A DNA stretch of 64,000 nucleotides from Brevundimonas aurantiaca (GTDB lineage Bacteria > Pseudomonadota > Alphaproteobacteria > Caulobacterales > Caulobacteraceae), in contig NZ_JACHOQ010000009.1 of assembly GCF_014199955.1 (NCBI RefSeq), positions 21,842-85,841 of the forward strand, read 5' to 3'. A model generated the notes under the pieces. The model was not told the origin of the DNA. It ran no database searches and saw nothing but the letters and a program-made list of their open reading frames with translations. Positions 26,412-35,754 of the stretch are shown here, piece by piece. Made by a program: the position numbers and the translations under genes. Each line of letters begins with the position of its first letter. Position 1 is the first letter of the stretch.

Positions 26412-27839
26412 ATGAACCGGGACGGGGGGACGAGGCGCGCCGGCTGGGGCCGATGGTTCGGCCGGCCCGGGCGGTCGCTGACGCGGCGGCTGATCTGGCT
26501 GGCCTCGGGCTGGATCCTGCTGGCCCTGGTCGCCACGGGCCTGGTCCTGACCAATCAGTTCAAGGAATCGGCCCTGCGCCGCCTGGGCAACGTCCTGGCC
26601 GAGACGACCGACGAACTGGTGGTGCGGACCGTCACCGCCAGCGGGACGGTGATGACGCCCCAGATCATGGACGCGCCCACCTTGCGGGTCTTTTCCGGCA
26701 AATACTGGATGACGGCCGAGCCGACCCTGGCGGGGGGCTTGCGCATCCTGACCCGGTCGGACTCCCTGTATGGCGAAGACCTGGTCGCGCCGCCGGACCT
26801 GCCGGCGCGGCTGGACGACGCCTATGGCCAGACCATCACCTATAACGCCGTCGGTCCGGCGGGCGAGCCGCTGCGGATCGCCGCCAGCATGAAGTCCCTG
26901 CCGGGGCGGGCCGCGCCGGTGGTCTTCTTCGTCGGGATCGACCGTTCCAATGTCGAGGCGGATGCGCGCCAGTTCGCCACCGTGACCTGGGTCGCCCTGT
27001 TGCTGCTGGGTTTCGGCCTGGTCTCGGCGGTCTTCATCCAGGTCCAGGTGGGTCTGCGGCCCCTCTATGATCTGAGGAATGAGATCGCGGCGGTCCGCAA
27101 GGGCCAGGCGGCCCGGATCGAACGCGCCTATCCGCTGGAGATCCAGCCCCTGGCCGAACAGGTCAACAATCTGCTGGACCACAATCAGGAGGTCGTGGAC
27201 CGTCAGCGCACCCATGTCGGCAACCTGGCCCACGCGCTGAAGACGCCCATCTCCGTCATGCTGGCCGAGGCCGGGACGGCGCAAGGGGCCCTGCCGGAAC
27301 TGGTGCGTCGCCAGACCCAGATCATGCAGGGCCAGGTCGATCACCATCTGCGCCGCGCCCGCGCCGCCGCCCGCGCCGCCCACGGCCTGGGCGAGACCAC
27401 GCCGGTGCCCGAGGTGCTGGACGAGCTGGCGGTCATGATCGAACAGGTGTTCCGCGACAAGGGGGCCGAGATCGACTGGCGCGCGCCCGACGACCTGGCC
27501 TTTCTGGGCGAGCGTCAGGATCTGCAGGAGATTCTGGGCAATCTTATCGAGAATGCGGCCAAGTTCTCGCGGCGGCGGGTGCGGGTCTCGGCCGGGGGCA
27601 ACGGCCTGGGCCAGATGATCGTCGTGGTCGAGGACGACGGACCGGGCCTGCCGGCCGATCAGCGCGAGGCGGTGATGAAGCGCGGCGCCCGGCTGGACGA
27701 AAGCGCGCCCGGATCGGGCCTGGGTCTGTCGATCGTCGAAGACCTGACCCGCGCCTATGGCGGGCGGCTGACGCTCAGCGACAGCGACATGGGCGGGCTG
27801 AAGGCGGTGCTGGAGCTTCCCGCCGCCCACGGAGCCTGA
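26412..27839 (+). CDS. PhoQ-like sensor histidine kinase
   Basis: A 475-residue inner-membrane kinase with membrane segments at about 25-48 and 190-215 around a periplasmic sensor domain, then HAMP, a dimerisation helix with the phospho-acceptor in VGNLAHALKTPISVM, and an ATPase domain with NLIENAAKFS, VEDDGPGLP and GSGLGLSIV. The AHALKTP H-box is typical of PhoQ-type kinases, which sense cations or envelope stress. The signal here is not known. Confidence 0.93.
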   Translation: MNRDGGTRRAGWGRWFGRPGRSLTRRLIWLASGWILLALVATGLVLTNQFKESALRRLGNVLAETTDELVVRTVTASGTVMTPQIMDAPTLRVFSGKYWMTAEPTLAGGLRILTRSDSLYGEDLVAPPDLPARLDDAYGQTITYNAVGPAGEPLRIAASMKSLPGRAAPVVFFVGIDRSNVEADARQFATVTWVALLLLGFGLVSAVFIQVQVGLRPLYDLRNEIAAVRKGQAARIERAYPLEIQPLAEQVNNLLDHNQEVVDRQRTHVGNLAHALKTPISVMLAEAGTAQGALPELVRRQTQIMQGQVDHHLRRARAAARAAHGLGETTPVPEVLDELAVMIEQVFRDKGAEIDWRAPDDLAFLGERQDLQEILGNLIENAAKFSRRRVRVSAGGNGLGQMIVVVEDDGPGLPADQREAVMKRGARLDESAPGSGLGLSIVEDLTRAYGGRLTLSDSDMGGLKAVLELPAAHGA

Positions 27840-27908
27840 GGCGGCGGGCGGGGCGGGAGCCATAGGCGGCCGGGCACGTTGAACGGCTCCGCCTCTTCAG
27901 GAGCCCGC

Positions 27909-28820
27909 ATGGCTGTCGCCCGCCTTCGTCACGCCGCCGCCGCCCTGGGCCGAACCGTGCGCGACCGGCTTGCCGCCGCGCGCCGGACGCCGCCGCTCCA
28001 TGTCCTGATCGAACAGGCGGCGCGGATCGGCTATGGGGCGCGGGGCTTCGTCTATCTGTCGGCCGGCGCCCTGACCCTGCTGGCGGCCCTGGACCGGATC
28101 GGCGACGCGGTCGGCACGGGCGGGGCGGCGGGCTGGCTGGCGGAACAGCCGTTCGGTCGGGTCTGGCTGGTGGCCCTCGGCCTGGGATTGTGGGCCTTCG
28201 TCGGCTGGCGCGTCCTGCAGGCCGTCTTCGATGCGGACCATGCGGGGCGCGATCTGAAGGGCTGGGCGACGCGGGCGGGCCAGGCGGCCAGCGGCCTGTT
28301 CTACGGCCTGCTGGCGGCGGGGGTGTTCGAATATCTGGACGAGGCGGGCGGCGCGACCAGCCAGGCGGCGGACCAGGCCGAAAGCATCGCCGAAAACCAG
28401 GAGAAGGCGGCCATGGTCCTGGACCTGCCGTTCGGCGACCTGCTGCTTATGTCGGCGGGGCTGGTGGTGCTGGGGGTCGGGATCGGCAACATCGTGCGGG
28501 CCTTCCGCGACGACTTCGACGCCGCCCTGGCCTGTCCTGACGGCCTGCGCCGTCCGGCCTCGATCCTGGCGCGGATCGGCTATGGGGCGCGGGGCTTCGC
28601 CTATCTGCCGCTGGGGGTCTTCGTCGTTCTGGCCGGTCTGCACACCCGATCGGGCGAGGTCACCAATACGGCGGCCGCCCTGGAGACGCTGGAAAGCCAG
28701 CCCGGCGGCTCATGGATCCTGGGGCTGACGGCTGTGGGTCTGATGGCGTTCGGCGCCTTCGCCTTCGTCGAGGCCCGCTGGCGACGGATCCGTCCGCCGC
28801 GCGATCTGAAACTGGGGTGA
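27909..28820 (+). CDS. DUF1206 multi-pass membrane protein
   Basis: Started at ATG 27909, which has AGGAG seven bases upstream, the protein has 303 residues; an upstream TTG has no ribosome site. DUF1206 proteins carry internal repeats of a two-helix unit, and here RIGYGARGFVYLSAG and RIGYGARGFAYLPLG mark two of them, giving about six membrane helices. The role is unknown. It follows the kinase gene by about 70 bases and may be co-transcribed. Confidence 0.85.
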   Translation: MAVARLRHAAAALGRTVRDRLAAARRTPPLHVLIEQAARIGYGARGFVYLSAGALTLLAALDRIGDAVGTGGAAGWLAEQPFGRVWLVALGLGLWAFVGWRVLQAVFDADHAGRDLKGWATRAGQAASGLFYGLLAAGVFEYLDEAGGATSQAADQAESIAENQEKAAMVLDLPFGDLLLMSAGLVVLGVGIGNIVRAFRDDFDAALACPDGLRRPASILARIGYGARGFAYLPLGVFVVLAGLHTRSGEVTNTAAALETLESQPGGSWILGLTAVGLMAFGAFAFVEARWRRIRPPRDLKLG

Positions 28821-28961
28821 GTGAAGCGCGCGGGTGCGGGTGAACAAGCGGTGCGCGGGGTCTGCGGCGGCAGACCCGCCCCGCTCACCTCCTGCTCAAT
28901 GGCGCCAGGGCAGCGGCCCTCCCATATGATCCGAAACCAAGGCTGTTTCAGAAGGCGCGCC

Positions 28962-29630
28962 ATGTCCCAAACCGCTTCCAAGACCCTGAAGATCGACTTC
29001 GTCTCCGACGTGGTCTGCCCCTGGTGCGTGGTGGGGCTGGGCGGCCTGGAGGCGGCGCTGGACCGGCTGAAGGACGAAGGCGTCCAGGCCGACGTCACCT
29101 TTCACCCGTTCGAGCTGAACCCGCAGATGGCGCCGGAGGGCGAGAACATCGTCGAACACATCGGCCGCAAATACGGGGCGAGCCCGGAACAGTCGGCCGC
29201 CAACCGCGCCATGATCCGCGAGCGGGCAGGGGAGGTCGGCTTCGACATGCGGATGACCGATGAGAGCCGCATCTGGAACACCTTCGACGCCCACCGCCTG
29301 CTGTACTGGGCCCACGAGACCGCGCCTGAAAAGCAGAAGGCGCTGAAACAGGCCCTGTTTACCGCCCATTTCACCGAAAACCGCAACCTGACCGACGCGG
29401 GGGTTCTGACGGCCGCCGCCGAGGCGGCAGGGCTCGACCGGGCCGAGGCAGGCGAGGTCCTGGCGTCGGGCCGCTACGCCCAGGCGGTGCGCGCCGAGGA
29501 GGATCTGTGGCGGTCGCGGGGGATCAACTCGGTCCCGGCCGTGGTGGTCGAGAACAAATATATGATCAGCGGCGGCCAGCCGGCGGAGGTGTTCGAACAG
29601 GCCCTGCGCCAGATCGCGGGCGAAGCCTGA
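28962..29630 (+). CDS. DsbA-family (FrnE-like) thiol oxidoreductase
   Basis: The start at 28962 gives 222 residues beginning MSQTASKTLKIDFVSDVVCPWC; the open frame extends upstream without coding character. The CPWC active site at about residue 19, DAHRLLYWA and the cis-proline region GINSVPAVVV match FrnE-type proteins, which are cytoplasmic because no signal peptide is present. FrnE proteins are linked to oxidative or radiation stress. Confidence 0.92.
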   Translation: MSQTASKTLKIDFVSDVVCPWCVVGLGGLEAALDRLKDEGVQADVTFHPFELNPQMAPEGENIVEHIGRKYGASPEQSAANRAMIRERAGEVGFDMRMTDESRIWNTFDAHRLLYWAHETAPEKQKALKQALFTAHFTENRNLTDAGVLTAAAEAAGLDRAEAGEVLASGRYAQAVRAEEDLWRSRGINSVPAVVVENKYMISGGQPAEVFEQALRQIAGEA

Positions 29631-29636
29631 CCTCTT

Positions 29637-30386
29637 TTATCGCGCCAGCCGGCCCTTGGCTTCGGCGGCGGTCAAGACCACTTCGTCGTCCGGTGCGGCG
29701 ATCTCCTCGCCGCAATGGTCCAGCACCTTCAATATGTGCCGGATCAGGTTCAGCCGGGCGGTCTTCTTGTCGTCGGTGGCGATGACGGTCCAGGGGGCGT
29801 AGGCGCGGTCGGTCTCGTCCAGCATCCGGTCGCGGGCGGCGGAATAGGCGTCGAACCGGGCCTCGGCCTCGGCGTCCAGGGACGACAGTTTGAACTGTTT
29901 CAGCGGATCGACCCGGCGCTCCTTCAGCCGCTGAGCCTGCTCCTTGCGCGAAATGTCCAGCCAGATCTTGATCAGAATGATCCCGTCCTCGGTCAGCATC
30001 CGTTCGAACCGGGGGGCGTCGGTCAGGAACTGGGCGTATTGTTCGGGGGTGCAATAGCCCATGACCGGCTCCACCCCGGCGCGATTGTACCAGGAGCGGT
30101 TGAAGATGACGGTCTCGCCCGCCGCCGGCAGATGCGGGACATAGCGCTGGAAATACCACTGGGTGGTTTCGCGATCGCTGGGCTTGGGCAGGGCGACCAC
30201 ACGGGTCTGGCGCGGCGACATATGTTCGGTCAGCCGTTTGATGGCGCCGTCCTTGCCCGCCGTGTCGCGCCCCTCCAGCACGATCACCACGCGCAGCCCG
30301 TGTTCGATCGTCCAGGCCTGGGTCTTCACAACGGCGAGCTGGAGCCGTTCCAGTTCGGCGTCATAGGCGTCGGTCTTCTTTCCCAT
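29637..30386 (-). CDS. ppk2: Polyphosphate kinase 2
   Basis: A 249-residue PPK2 with Walker A EGRDTAGKDGAIKRLTEHM, the lid-region sequence PSDRETTQWYFQRYVPHLPAAGE, FNRSWYNRAGVEPVMGY and IIKIWLDISRKEQ. It transfers phosphate between polyphosphate and nucleoside diphosphates. The length fits a single-domain class I or II enzyme. It is convergent with the DsbA-family gene, ending seven bases from its stop. Confidence 0.95.
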   Translation of the reverse strand: MGKKTDAYDAELERLQLAVVKTQAWTIEHGLRVVIVLEGRDTAGKDGAIKRLTEHMSPRQTRVVALPKPSDRETTQWYFQRYVPHLPAAGETVIFNRSWYNRAGVEPVMGYCTPEQYAQFLTDAPRFERMLTEDGIILIKIWLDISRKEQAQRLKERRVDPLKQFKLSSLDAEAEARFDAYSAARDRMLDETDRAYAPWTVIATDDKKTARLNLIRHILKVLDHCGEEIAAPDDEVVLTAAEAKGRLAR

Positions 30387-30614
30387 GGCGCCATGGTGCA
30401 GGGTCGGGCGTCCGGGGACAAGCGGAGCCTTGGGGCGGCGGCGCGTTTACGGATCAATACCTAGGGCGGCGTCCCCTATAAGTCCCGCGAGACGCAATTT
30501 TTGCTTGTGACTGCAACGATTTGACCTGGGCCTAAGGGTTCGTACCGGCGTCTTCTATACGCTTTCTACACCCTGACCTTTCATAGTCGCGACTTAACGA
30601 AACCGGGTCCGCCT

Positions 30615-31184
30615 ATGTTGATCGGCAATCTTTCGGAGTTGAACAGGGACCCGTCGGGCGGCGGTCGCCGCCTGTCGCTTGGCCAGGGCGAATACGGGGT
30701 GTCCGACGAGCCCGATCTGGTCCTGACCACGGTTTTGGGCTCCTGCGTGGCCGCCTGCATCCATGATCCAGTGGCGCGCGTCGGGGGAATGAACCATTTC
30801 GTCCTGCCCCAGCGTCGGCTTGGGTCTTCGGGCGACCCGGCGCGTTACGGCGATGATCTGATGCCCCGATTGATCGAGGGTCTGTTGCAGGCCGGCGCGC
30901 GGCAGAGCCGGCTGGAGGCCCAGCTGTTCGGCGGGGCCAGCCCGGGCCGGTTCGTCAACTCCATCGGCGAGGACAATCTGGCCTTCGCCTATGACTTTCT
31001 GGACCGGTTGGGGGTTCGGGTCGCCCCGCCCCAGCAGAGCGGTCCGGCCGGGTGCCGGATCGATTTCCGACCCGCCGACGGCCATGTGAAACACGTCCCC
31101 CTGGCGCGTCTCGAGAAGGCCCAGGCGAGGCGCATCATCCTGCCGCGCGTCAAACCCCTGAACCTGACCCCGGTCGCCGCCTGA
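30615..31184 (+). CDS. cheD: CheD-like chemoreceptor glutamine deamidase, outside the che cluster
   Basis: A 189-residue CheD with the active-site region TTVLGSCVAACIHDPVARVGGMNHFVLP and LEAQLFGGA. CheD deamidates receptor glutamines and can bind CheC-type phosphatases. A second, more typical cheD lies in the che operon at 54481. This copy has a longer N-terminus and a C-terminal basic tail. The 228 bases upstream hold no gene; they are AT-richer near 30490-30600, as expected for a promoter. Confidence 0.9.
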   Translation: MLIGNLSELNRDPSGGGRRLSLGQGEYGVSDEPDLVLTTVLGSCVAACIHDPVARVGGMNHFVLPQRRLGSSGDPARYGDDLMPRLIEGLLQAGARQSRLEAQLFGGASPGRFVNSIGEDNLAFAYDFLDRLGVRVAPPQQSGPAGCRIDFRPADGHVKHVPLARLEKAQARRIILPRVKPLNLTPVAA

Positions 31185-31266
31185 GCCTGGAGAACCGCCG
31201 GGATTGAACGCGCGCGCCCCGCTCGCGTTTGCCAGCGGGGCCGTTGGCGGTCCATGCTGGGGCCTC

Positions 31267-32028
31267 ATGAAGCGCGACTTCGCCGATTTCTGGAATCTGA
31301 TGTGGGAGGTCGGGCTGTTGGCCTGCGCCGCCTTCGCCCTGCTGAACGCCTATGCGCCGCCGCAGGATCTGCCCTGGAAACCGCTGGACTTGAACCAGCC
31401 GGTCGGGCGGGCGACGGCGGCCAAGGTGGCGGACTTCGACCTTTCCCCCACCGCCGCGCCTGAAGAGGTGCAGGGCGCGACCGAGGCCTGTATGCAGGTT
31501 CTGCGCGAGGCGGGGGTCGAGGTCGAGCGCGCCGCCGATCGCGACGACGGCGGCTTCTGCGTCGTGCGCGGCGCGGTGCGGATCACCGGCGGCGCGGCGA
31601 CGCCCCTGGCCCCGGCTGATGTGGTGATGCAGTGCCCGCTGGCGGTGCGTTACGTCATCTGGGACCGTCAGGTCTTGCAGCCCGCCGCCCGCGAGATGCT
31701 GGGCTCGGTCCCGGCTCGGGTCGAAAACTATGGGACCTATTCCTGCCGCCGCATCTACGGCTCTCAGGACGTCAGCGAACGGCCCAGCGAACACGCCCGC
31801 GCCAACGCCCTGGACGTCGCGGGCGTGACCCTGGCGGACGGGCGCACCGTGACCGTGCTGGACGACTGGCGCGGCGAGGGGCGGGCGGGACCGGCGGGGT
31901 CTCGCTTCCTGCACGCCCTGCGTGACGGCGCCTGCGGCCTGTTCGCCACGGTCCTGACGCCCGACTATAACGCCGCCCACGAGAACCATCTGCACCTCGA
32001 CGCCGCCGACCGGGGCGTCTGCCGTTAA
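31267..32028 (+). CDS. Extensin-like C-terminal domain protein
   Basis: Started at ATG 31267 the protein has 253 residues with a membrane anchor (about 13-30). The extensin-like domain (about 80-253) shows TGGAATPLAPADVVMQCPLA, ENYGTYSCRRIYG, HARANALDVAGVTLADG and the ending NAAHENHLHLD. This fold resembles DD-peptidase-like metal sites with conserved His and Asp, so a cell-wall role is likely. It follows the orphan cheD by 83 bases. Confidence 0.88.
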   Translation: MKRDFADFWNLMWEVGLLACAAFALLNAYAPPQDLPWKPLDLNQPVGRATAAKVADFDLSPTAAPEEVQGATEACMQVLREAGVEVERAADRDDGGFCVVRGAVRITGGAATPLAPADVVMQCPLAVRYVIWDRQVLQPAAREMLGSVPARVENYGTYSCRRIYGSQDVSERPSEHARANALDVAGVTLADGRTVTVLDDWRGEGRAGPAGSRFLHALRDGACGLFATVLTPDYNAAHENHLHLDAADRGVCR

Positions 32029-32224
32029 GCGCGATAGGCGAAAAGGCCCGCCGCTTTGCTGTTGACCGTCTGGAAAAGCCGGGTGACAACAGAGGCGCAG
32101 TCCGGATTTTGCGTGGGGTCCACACCCGCGTCTCGCTCCTTCGCCTGAACGAGCTGTCCAGATGGATTGTCGGGTCCTCCCGAGGGAGATCCGCCTGGAA
32201 AAGCGCGTTTACGGAGACGCAGAC

Positions 32225-32428
32225 ATGGCGACCGGTACGGTCAAGTGGTTCAACCCCACCAAGGGCTATGGTTTCATCCAGCCCGACAGCGGCGGCTCTG
32301 ACGTGTTCGTTCACGTCACCGCCGTTCAGAAGGCCGGCCTTCAGGGCCTCGATGAAAACGCCAAGGTCGAATACGAGCTGGAAAATCAGCGCGGCAAGAC
32401 CTCGGCCATCGACCTGAAGCTGCTTTAA
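32225..32428 (+). CDS. Cold-shock protein, CspA family
   Basis: A 67-residue single cold-shock domain starting MATGTVKWFNPTKGYGFIQ with RNP1 (KGYGFIQ) and RNP2 (VFVHVTA). It binds single-stranded RNA or DNA as a chaperone. The longer in-frame start at 32162 has no ribosome site. The 196 bases between the extensin gene and this start are gene-free and probably hold a structured 5' leader, as is common for csp genes. Confidence 0.96.
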   Translation: MATGTVKWFNPTKGYGFIQPDSGGSDVFVHVTAVQKAGLQGLDENAKVEYELENQRGKTSAIDLKLL

Positions 32429-32440
32429 GTCGAAGAATGG

Positions 32441-32477
32441 AAACGGGCGCGGAGATGATCTCCGCGCCCGTTTTTCC
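32441..32477 (+). terminator. Terminator after the cold-shock gene
   Basis: Perfect 15-bp stem AAACGGGCGCGGAGA and its complement around TGA, ending in a T run. Confidence 0.92.
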
Positions 32478-32538
32478 TGTTGACTGCGGCCTTCGCCGCG
32501 AAGCTTGTTTGACGCGGCGTCCGCCGCAGGGCCTGGCT

Positions 32539-34728
32539 TCAGGCCGGCGCCTCGATGCGCGTGCGCAGGGCGACCTCCAGTCCCGGCTTCTGATCGCGAT
32601 AGTCGATCTGACCGCCAAGCTGGGCCACCAGACTGCCGATCATCATCGAACCGAAGCCCTTGCCGGCCTTGTGGCCGCCCTTGCCGTCGTCGGACACCAC
32701 CAGACGCAGGCTGTCGTCCGCCTCGGTCAGGCCGATGCGCAGCGGACCCGGCGCCCCGTCATAGGCGTATTTCTGAGCATTGATGATCAGTTCGGTCAGG
32801 ATCAGGCCGATGGTCACCGCCCGGTCGGCCCCGACGCAGACCGGCGCCAGATCGGTCTCGATCGCCGAGACCCATTCCGGCCCCATGCTTGAGCCCAGAT
32901 CCTCGACCAGTTCGCCGATATAGCGCGACAGGTCGATGGCCGCGTCATGATCCCCGCGATAGAGGCGGGTGTGGACGGTCGAGACGGCCCGCACTCTGCG
33001 CCGCGCCTCCTGCAAGGCGACCTTGGCCGGGCCGTCGCCCAGGTCGCGGGCCTGAAGTCCCAGGAAGCTGGACACCAGGGTCAGGCTGTTCTGGACCCGG
33101 TGATTGACCTCGCGCATCAGGAACTCCTGCTGCTCCAGCCGCAGGTCGCGCTCGGACAGGCGGGCCTGAAGCGACTGGTTCAGGCTGCGAAGCTGGGTGA
33201 CGGAGGTGAAGTCCGACAGGGCGTCGCGCAGGCGGGCGGCGGATTCGACGGCGGCGGCGCCCCAGCGGCGGGCGCGGCCCGACACGGTCTCGCGCCATTC
33301 GGCGAAGGAGGCGCGGGGCGTCAGGGCGCCGCCCCCGTCCGTCGATTTGACGGCGGTCGAGGGATCGCCGGCCCAGCGCACCGTCTCCAGAATCTCGGCG
33401 CGGAACCATAGCAGGCTGAGCGGCTGCGGCCCCGGCAGGCGCACGGCCAGAAGGCCGCTGGCGTGGGTCCGCCAGGCCTCGGCCTCGGGCAGGAGGGTGG
33501 ACAGGGCGTTGGTGGCGACCGGACGAAGCCCCGGCTGCGCCTCCAGCCAGTCCGCGATCTGACGCTGGGCCTCCGGCGGCGGGACATGGCCGAACCCCTC
33601 GATCCGGTCGCCCTGGACGATCGCCACGCCGTCGGCGCCGACCAGGTCCTTCAGCGCGCCCGCCTGATCCCCCAGGCCCGAGGCCAGGTCGCGGTCGCGC
33701 GACAGACCGATGATCAGCTCATCCTCCAGCCGACGCAGCCGGACCCGTTCGCGATACAGTTCGGCGTCCGCCTTGGTCTTCAGCTGGCGGGCCAGGGTGC
33801 GGGCCAGGGTGGTGCAGGCCACGCGCAGTTCATAGGACAGCAGCAGGGGCGTGCTGCTGTGGCAGGCGACCAGGCCCCACAGAACATCATCGACGATGAT
33901 GGAGACCGAGGCCGAAGCCCGCACCCCCATATTGTGCAGATACTGGATATGGATCGGCGACACGGAGCGCAGGCCGCTGTCGCTCATGTCCAGCGGAGGC
34001 TCGTCCGGATACGGCGGCCGCAGCGGCTGGGGCGTGTAGCGGGTGTCGGGAATGACCCGCACCGGATTGCGCAGATAAAGGGCCCGCGCCTGGCGGGGAA
34101 TGTCGGTCGCCGGGAAATGGTGGTTCAGGAAGGAGGTCGCCTCGCCCGCGCGCGATTCCGCCACCACCTGGCCCGCCTCGTCGTCCAGGAAGCGATAGAT
34201 CATGACCCGCTCAAAGCCGGTCAGGCTTCGGAAGGCGTCGGCGGCGCGTTCGCAGACGCCTTGGACCGTGGCGCTGCGTTCCAGGGCCGCGCCGGCCGTA
34301 TCGAGCCGGGTGATCAGTTCGACGCCCAGCCGGGCCTGTTGCGAGCTCTGCTCGACCTCGACCACCATCCGCAGGGCGGGGGCGGTCTCCGTCGCGGCCG
34401 CCTTTCCGGCGGGCGCATAATAGACGACGACGTCGTATTCCAGCCGGTTGGCCGCGCGCCAGCGGCCCGCGAAGCCCGCCTCGCGGATGGCCGCCATGTC
34501 GCGCAGACGACGCCCCACCACCTCGCCCAGAAGATCGGCGATCGGCAGGCCGATCCAGCGGGTCTGGCCGGTCAGATCCTCGATCGCCCCGGCTCCCTGT
34601 TCCAGAGTCAGGGCGTCTGGATTCAGCACCAGCAGCAGGCCGTGGCCCTGGATCGCCTGGGGGATGTGGATCGGCTCCCGGTCGCAGTCGTTCAGGGCGA
34701 CCTGGGCGCGGACGTCGTAGTCCGTCAT
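32539..34728 (-). CDS. Bacteriophytochrome sensor kinase with HisKA_2/HWE-type output
   Basis: A 729-residue photoreceptor. C15 in DCDREPIHIPQAIQGHG is at the biliverdin-attachment place of bacterial phytochromes. The PAS-GAF-PHY core includes PATDIP with D209, SVSPIH with H260 and H290 in VACHSS. The output is a HisKA_2-type kinase with H543 in EVNHRVQNSL, LILTELIINAQKY and VSDDGKGG, and no GxGxG classical G2 box. It probably senses red/far-red light in the cytoplasm. No heme oxygenase for biliverdin and no partner regulator are adjacent. Confidence 0.93.
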   Translation of the reverse strand: MTDYDVRAQVALNDCDREPIHIPQAIQGHGLLLVLNPDALTLEQGAGAIEDLTGQTRWIGLPIADLLGEVVGRRLRDMAAIREAGFAGRWRAANRLEYDVVVYYAPAGKAAATETAPALRMVVEVEQSSQQARLGVELITRLDTAGAALERSATVQGVCERAADAFRSLTGFERVMIYRFLDDEAGQVVAESRAGEATSFLNHHFPATDIPRQARALYLRNPVRVIPDTRYTPQPLRPPYPDEPPLDMSDSGLRSVSPIHIQYLHNMGVRASASVSIIVDDVLWGLVACHSSTPLLLSYELRVACTTLARTLARQLKTKADAELYRERVRLRRLEDELIIGLSRDRDLASGLGDQAGALKDLVGADGVAIVQGDRIEGFGHVPPPEAQRQIADWLEAQPGLRPVATNALSTLLPEAEAWRTHASGLLAVRLPGPQPLSLLWFRAEILETVRWAGDPSTAVKSTDGGGALTPRASFAEWRETVSGRARRWGAAAVESAARLRDALSDFTSVTQLRSLNQSLQARLSERDLRLEQQEFLMREVNHRVQNSLTLVSSFLGLQARDLGDGPAKVALQEARRRVRAVSTVHTRLYRGDHDAAIDLSRYIGELVEDLGSSMGPEWVSAIETDLAPVCVGADRAVTIGLILTELIINAQKYAYDGAPGPLRIGLTEADDSLRLVVSDDGKGGHKAGKGFGSMMIGSLVAQLGGQIDYRDQKPGLEVALRTRIEAPA

Positions 34729-34963
34729 GATTTCGTCTTCCCGTTGCGGCGGGTTCGCTCCCAGCGGAAGGCCGCAGGTCCGACCTGCGAGGCAGACGGC
34801 AGGTCAGATAGGGAGAGGTCCATAGGGCTCACACCGTAACACATTGGCGAGGCTTGTCTATTTAAGCCTTCCGTGTACGGCGGCGTACAGTCTGGAGGGG
34901 CTGGACATGGAACGGCCCCAGTCGCATGGCGTTAGCCCCATTCCCTTCCACCGGTCAGACCCC

Positions 34964-35740
34964 ATGAAATTGCGCGTTCGCGCCGAGCTCGTTTACAGCT
35001 TTGATCCGCCCACGGACGCCATCTACAAGATTCAGGTCGCCCACTGGCCCGGCCAGGAGATTCTGGAGGAGCGACTGACCTTCGATCCGCCGGTCCAGTT
35101 CCAGGAAGACGAGGACGTCGATTTCGGCGCCCGGACCCTGCGCTGCCACGTCCAGGGCGAGGTCAGCCTGGTCTATGAGGCGGTGGTCGACAATGGGGTG
35201 TTGAAAGGGCTGCCGCCCAGCGTCTCGCAGCACGACTGGGGCGATCTGCCGGCCGAGGTCCTGCCCTATCTTCAGCCCAGCCGCTATTGCCCGTCTGACC
35301 AGTTCGGCCGGTTCGTGACGCGCCAGTTCGGCGAGACGGCGGGCGGGGCGCGGGTTCTGGCCATTCTGAACTGGATCGCCGAGAACATCGACTATGAACA
35401 CGGGGTCTCGGACACCGAGACGACGGCGGCCCGCACCTTCATTGATCGGGCGGGCGTGTGCCGCGACTTCACCCATCTGGGCATGACCTTTTGCCGGGCC
35501 TCGGGCATTCCGGCCCGCGCCGTCAGCGCCTTCGCCCATCAGCTGACCCCGCCCGATTTCCACGCGATCTTCGAGGTCTGGCTGGACGGGGGCTGGTGGC
35601 TGGTCGATCCGACGGGCCTGGCCCCGGTCGAGGGGCTGGTGCGGATCGCCTGCGGCCGCGACGCCGCCGACATCGCCTTTCTGACCACCCAGGAACGCTG
35701 CCGGATGGTGCGCCAGTCAGTGACGGTGGAGGCGGCTTAG
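34964..35740 (+). CDS. Transglutaminase-like cysteine protease-fold protein
   Basis: Started at ATG 34964 (MKLRVRAELVYSF) the protein has 258 residues. The catalytic triad is visible: Cys in AGVCRDFTHLGM, His in PDFHAIFEVWL and Asp in WWLVDPTGLAP. These proteins may act as peptidases or amidases on peptides; the target is unknown. It is divergent from the bacteriophytochrome gene with a 235-base gap that holds no other gene. Confidence 0.9.
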   Translation: MKLRVRAELVYSFDPPTDAIYKIQVAHWPGQEILEERLTFDPPVQFQEDEDVDFGARTLRCHVQGEVSLVYEAVVDNGVLKGLPPSVSQHDWGDLPAEVLPYLQPSRYCPSDQFGRFVTRQFGETAGGARVLAILNWIAENIDYEHGVSDTETTAARTFIDRAGVCRDFTHLGMTFCRASGIPARAVSAFAHQLTPPDFHAIFEVWLDGGWWLVDPTGLAPVEGLVRIACGRDAADIAFLTTQERCRMVRQSVTVEAA

Positions 35741-35754
35741 GAGGCCATCAGCCT

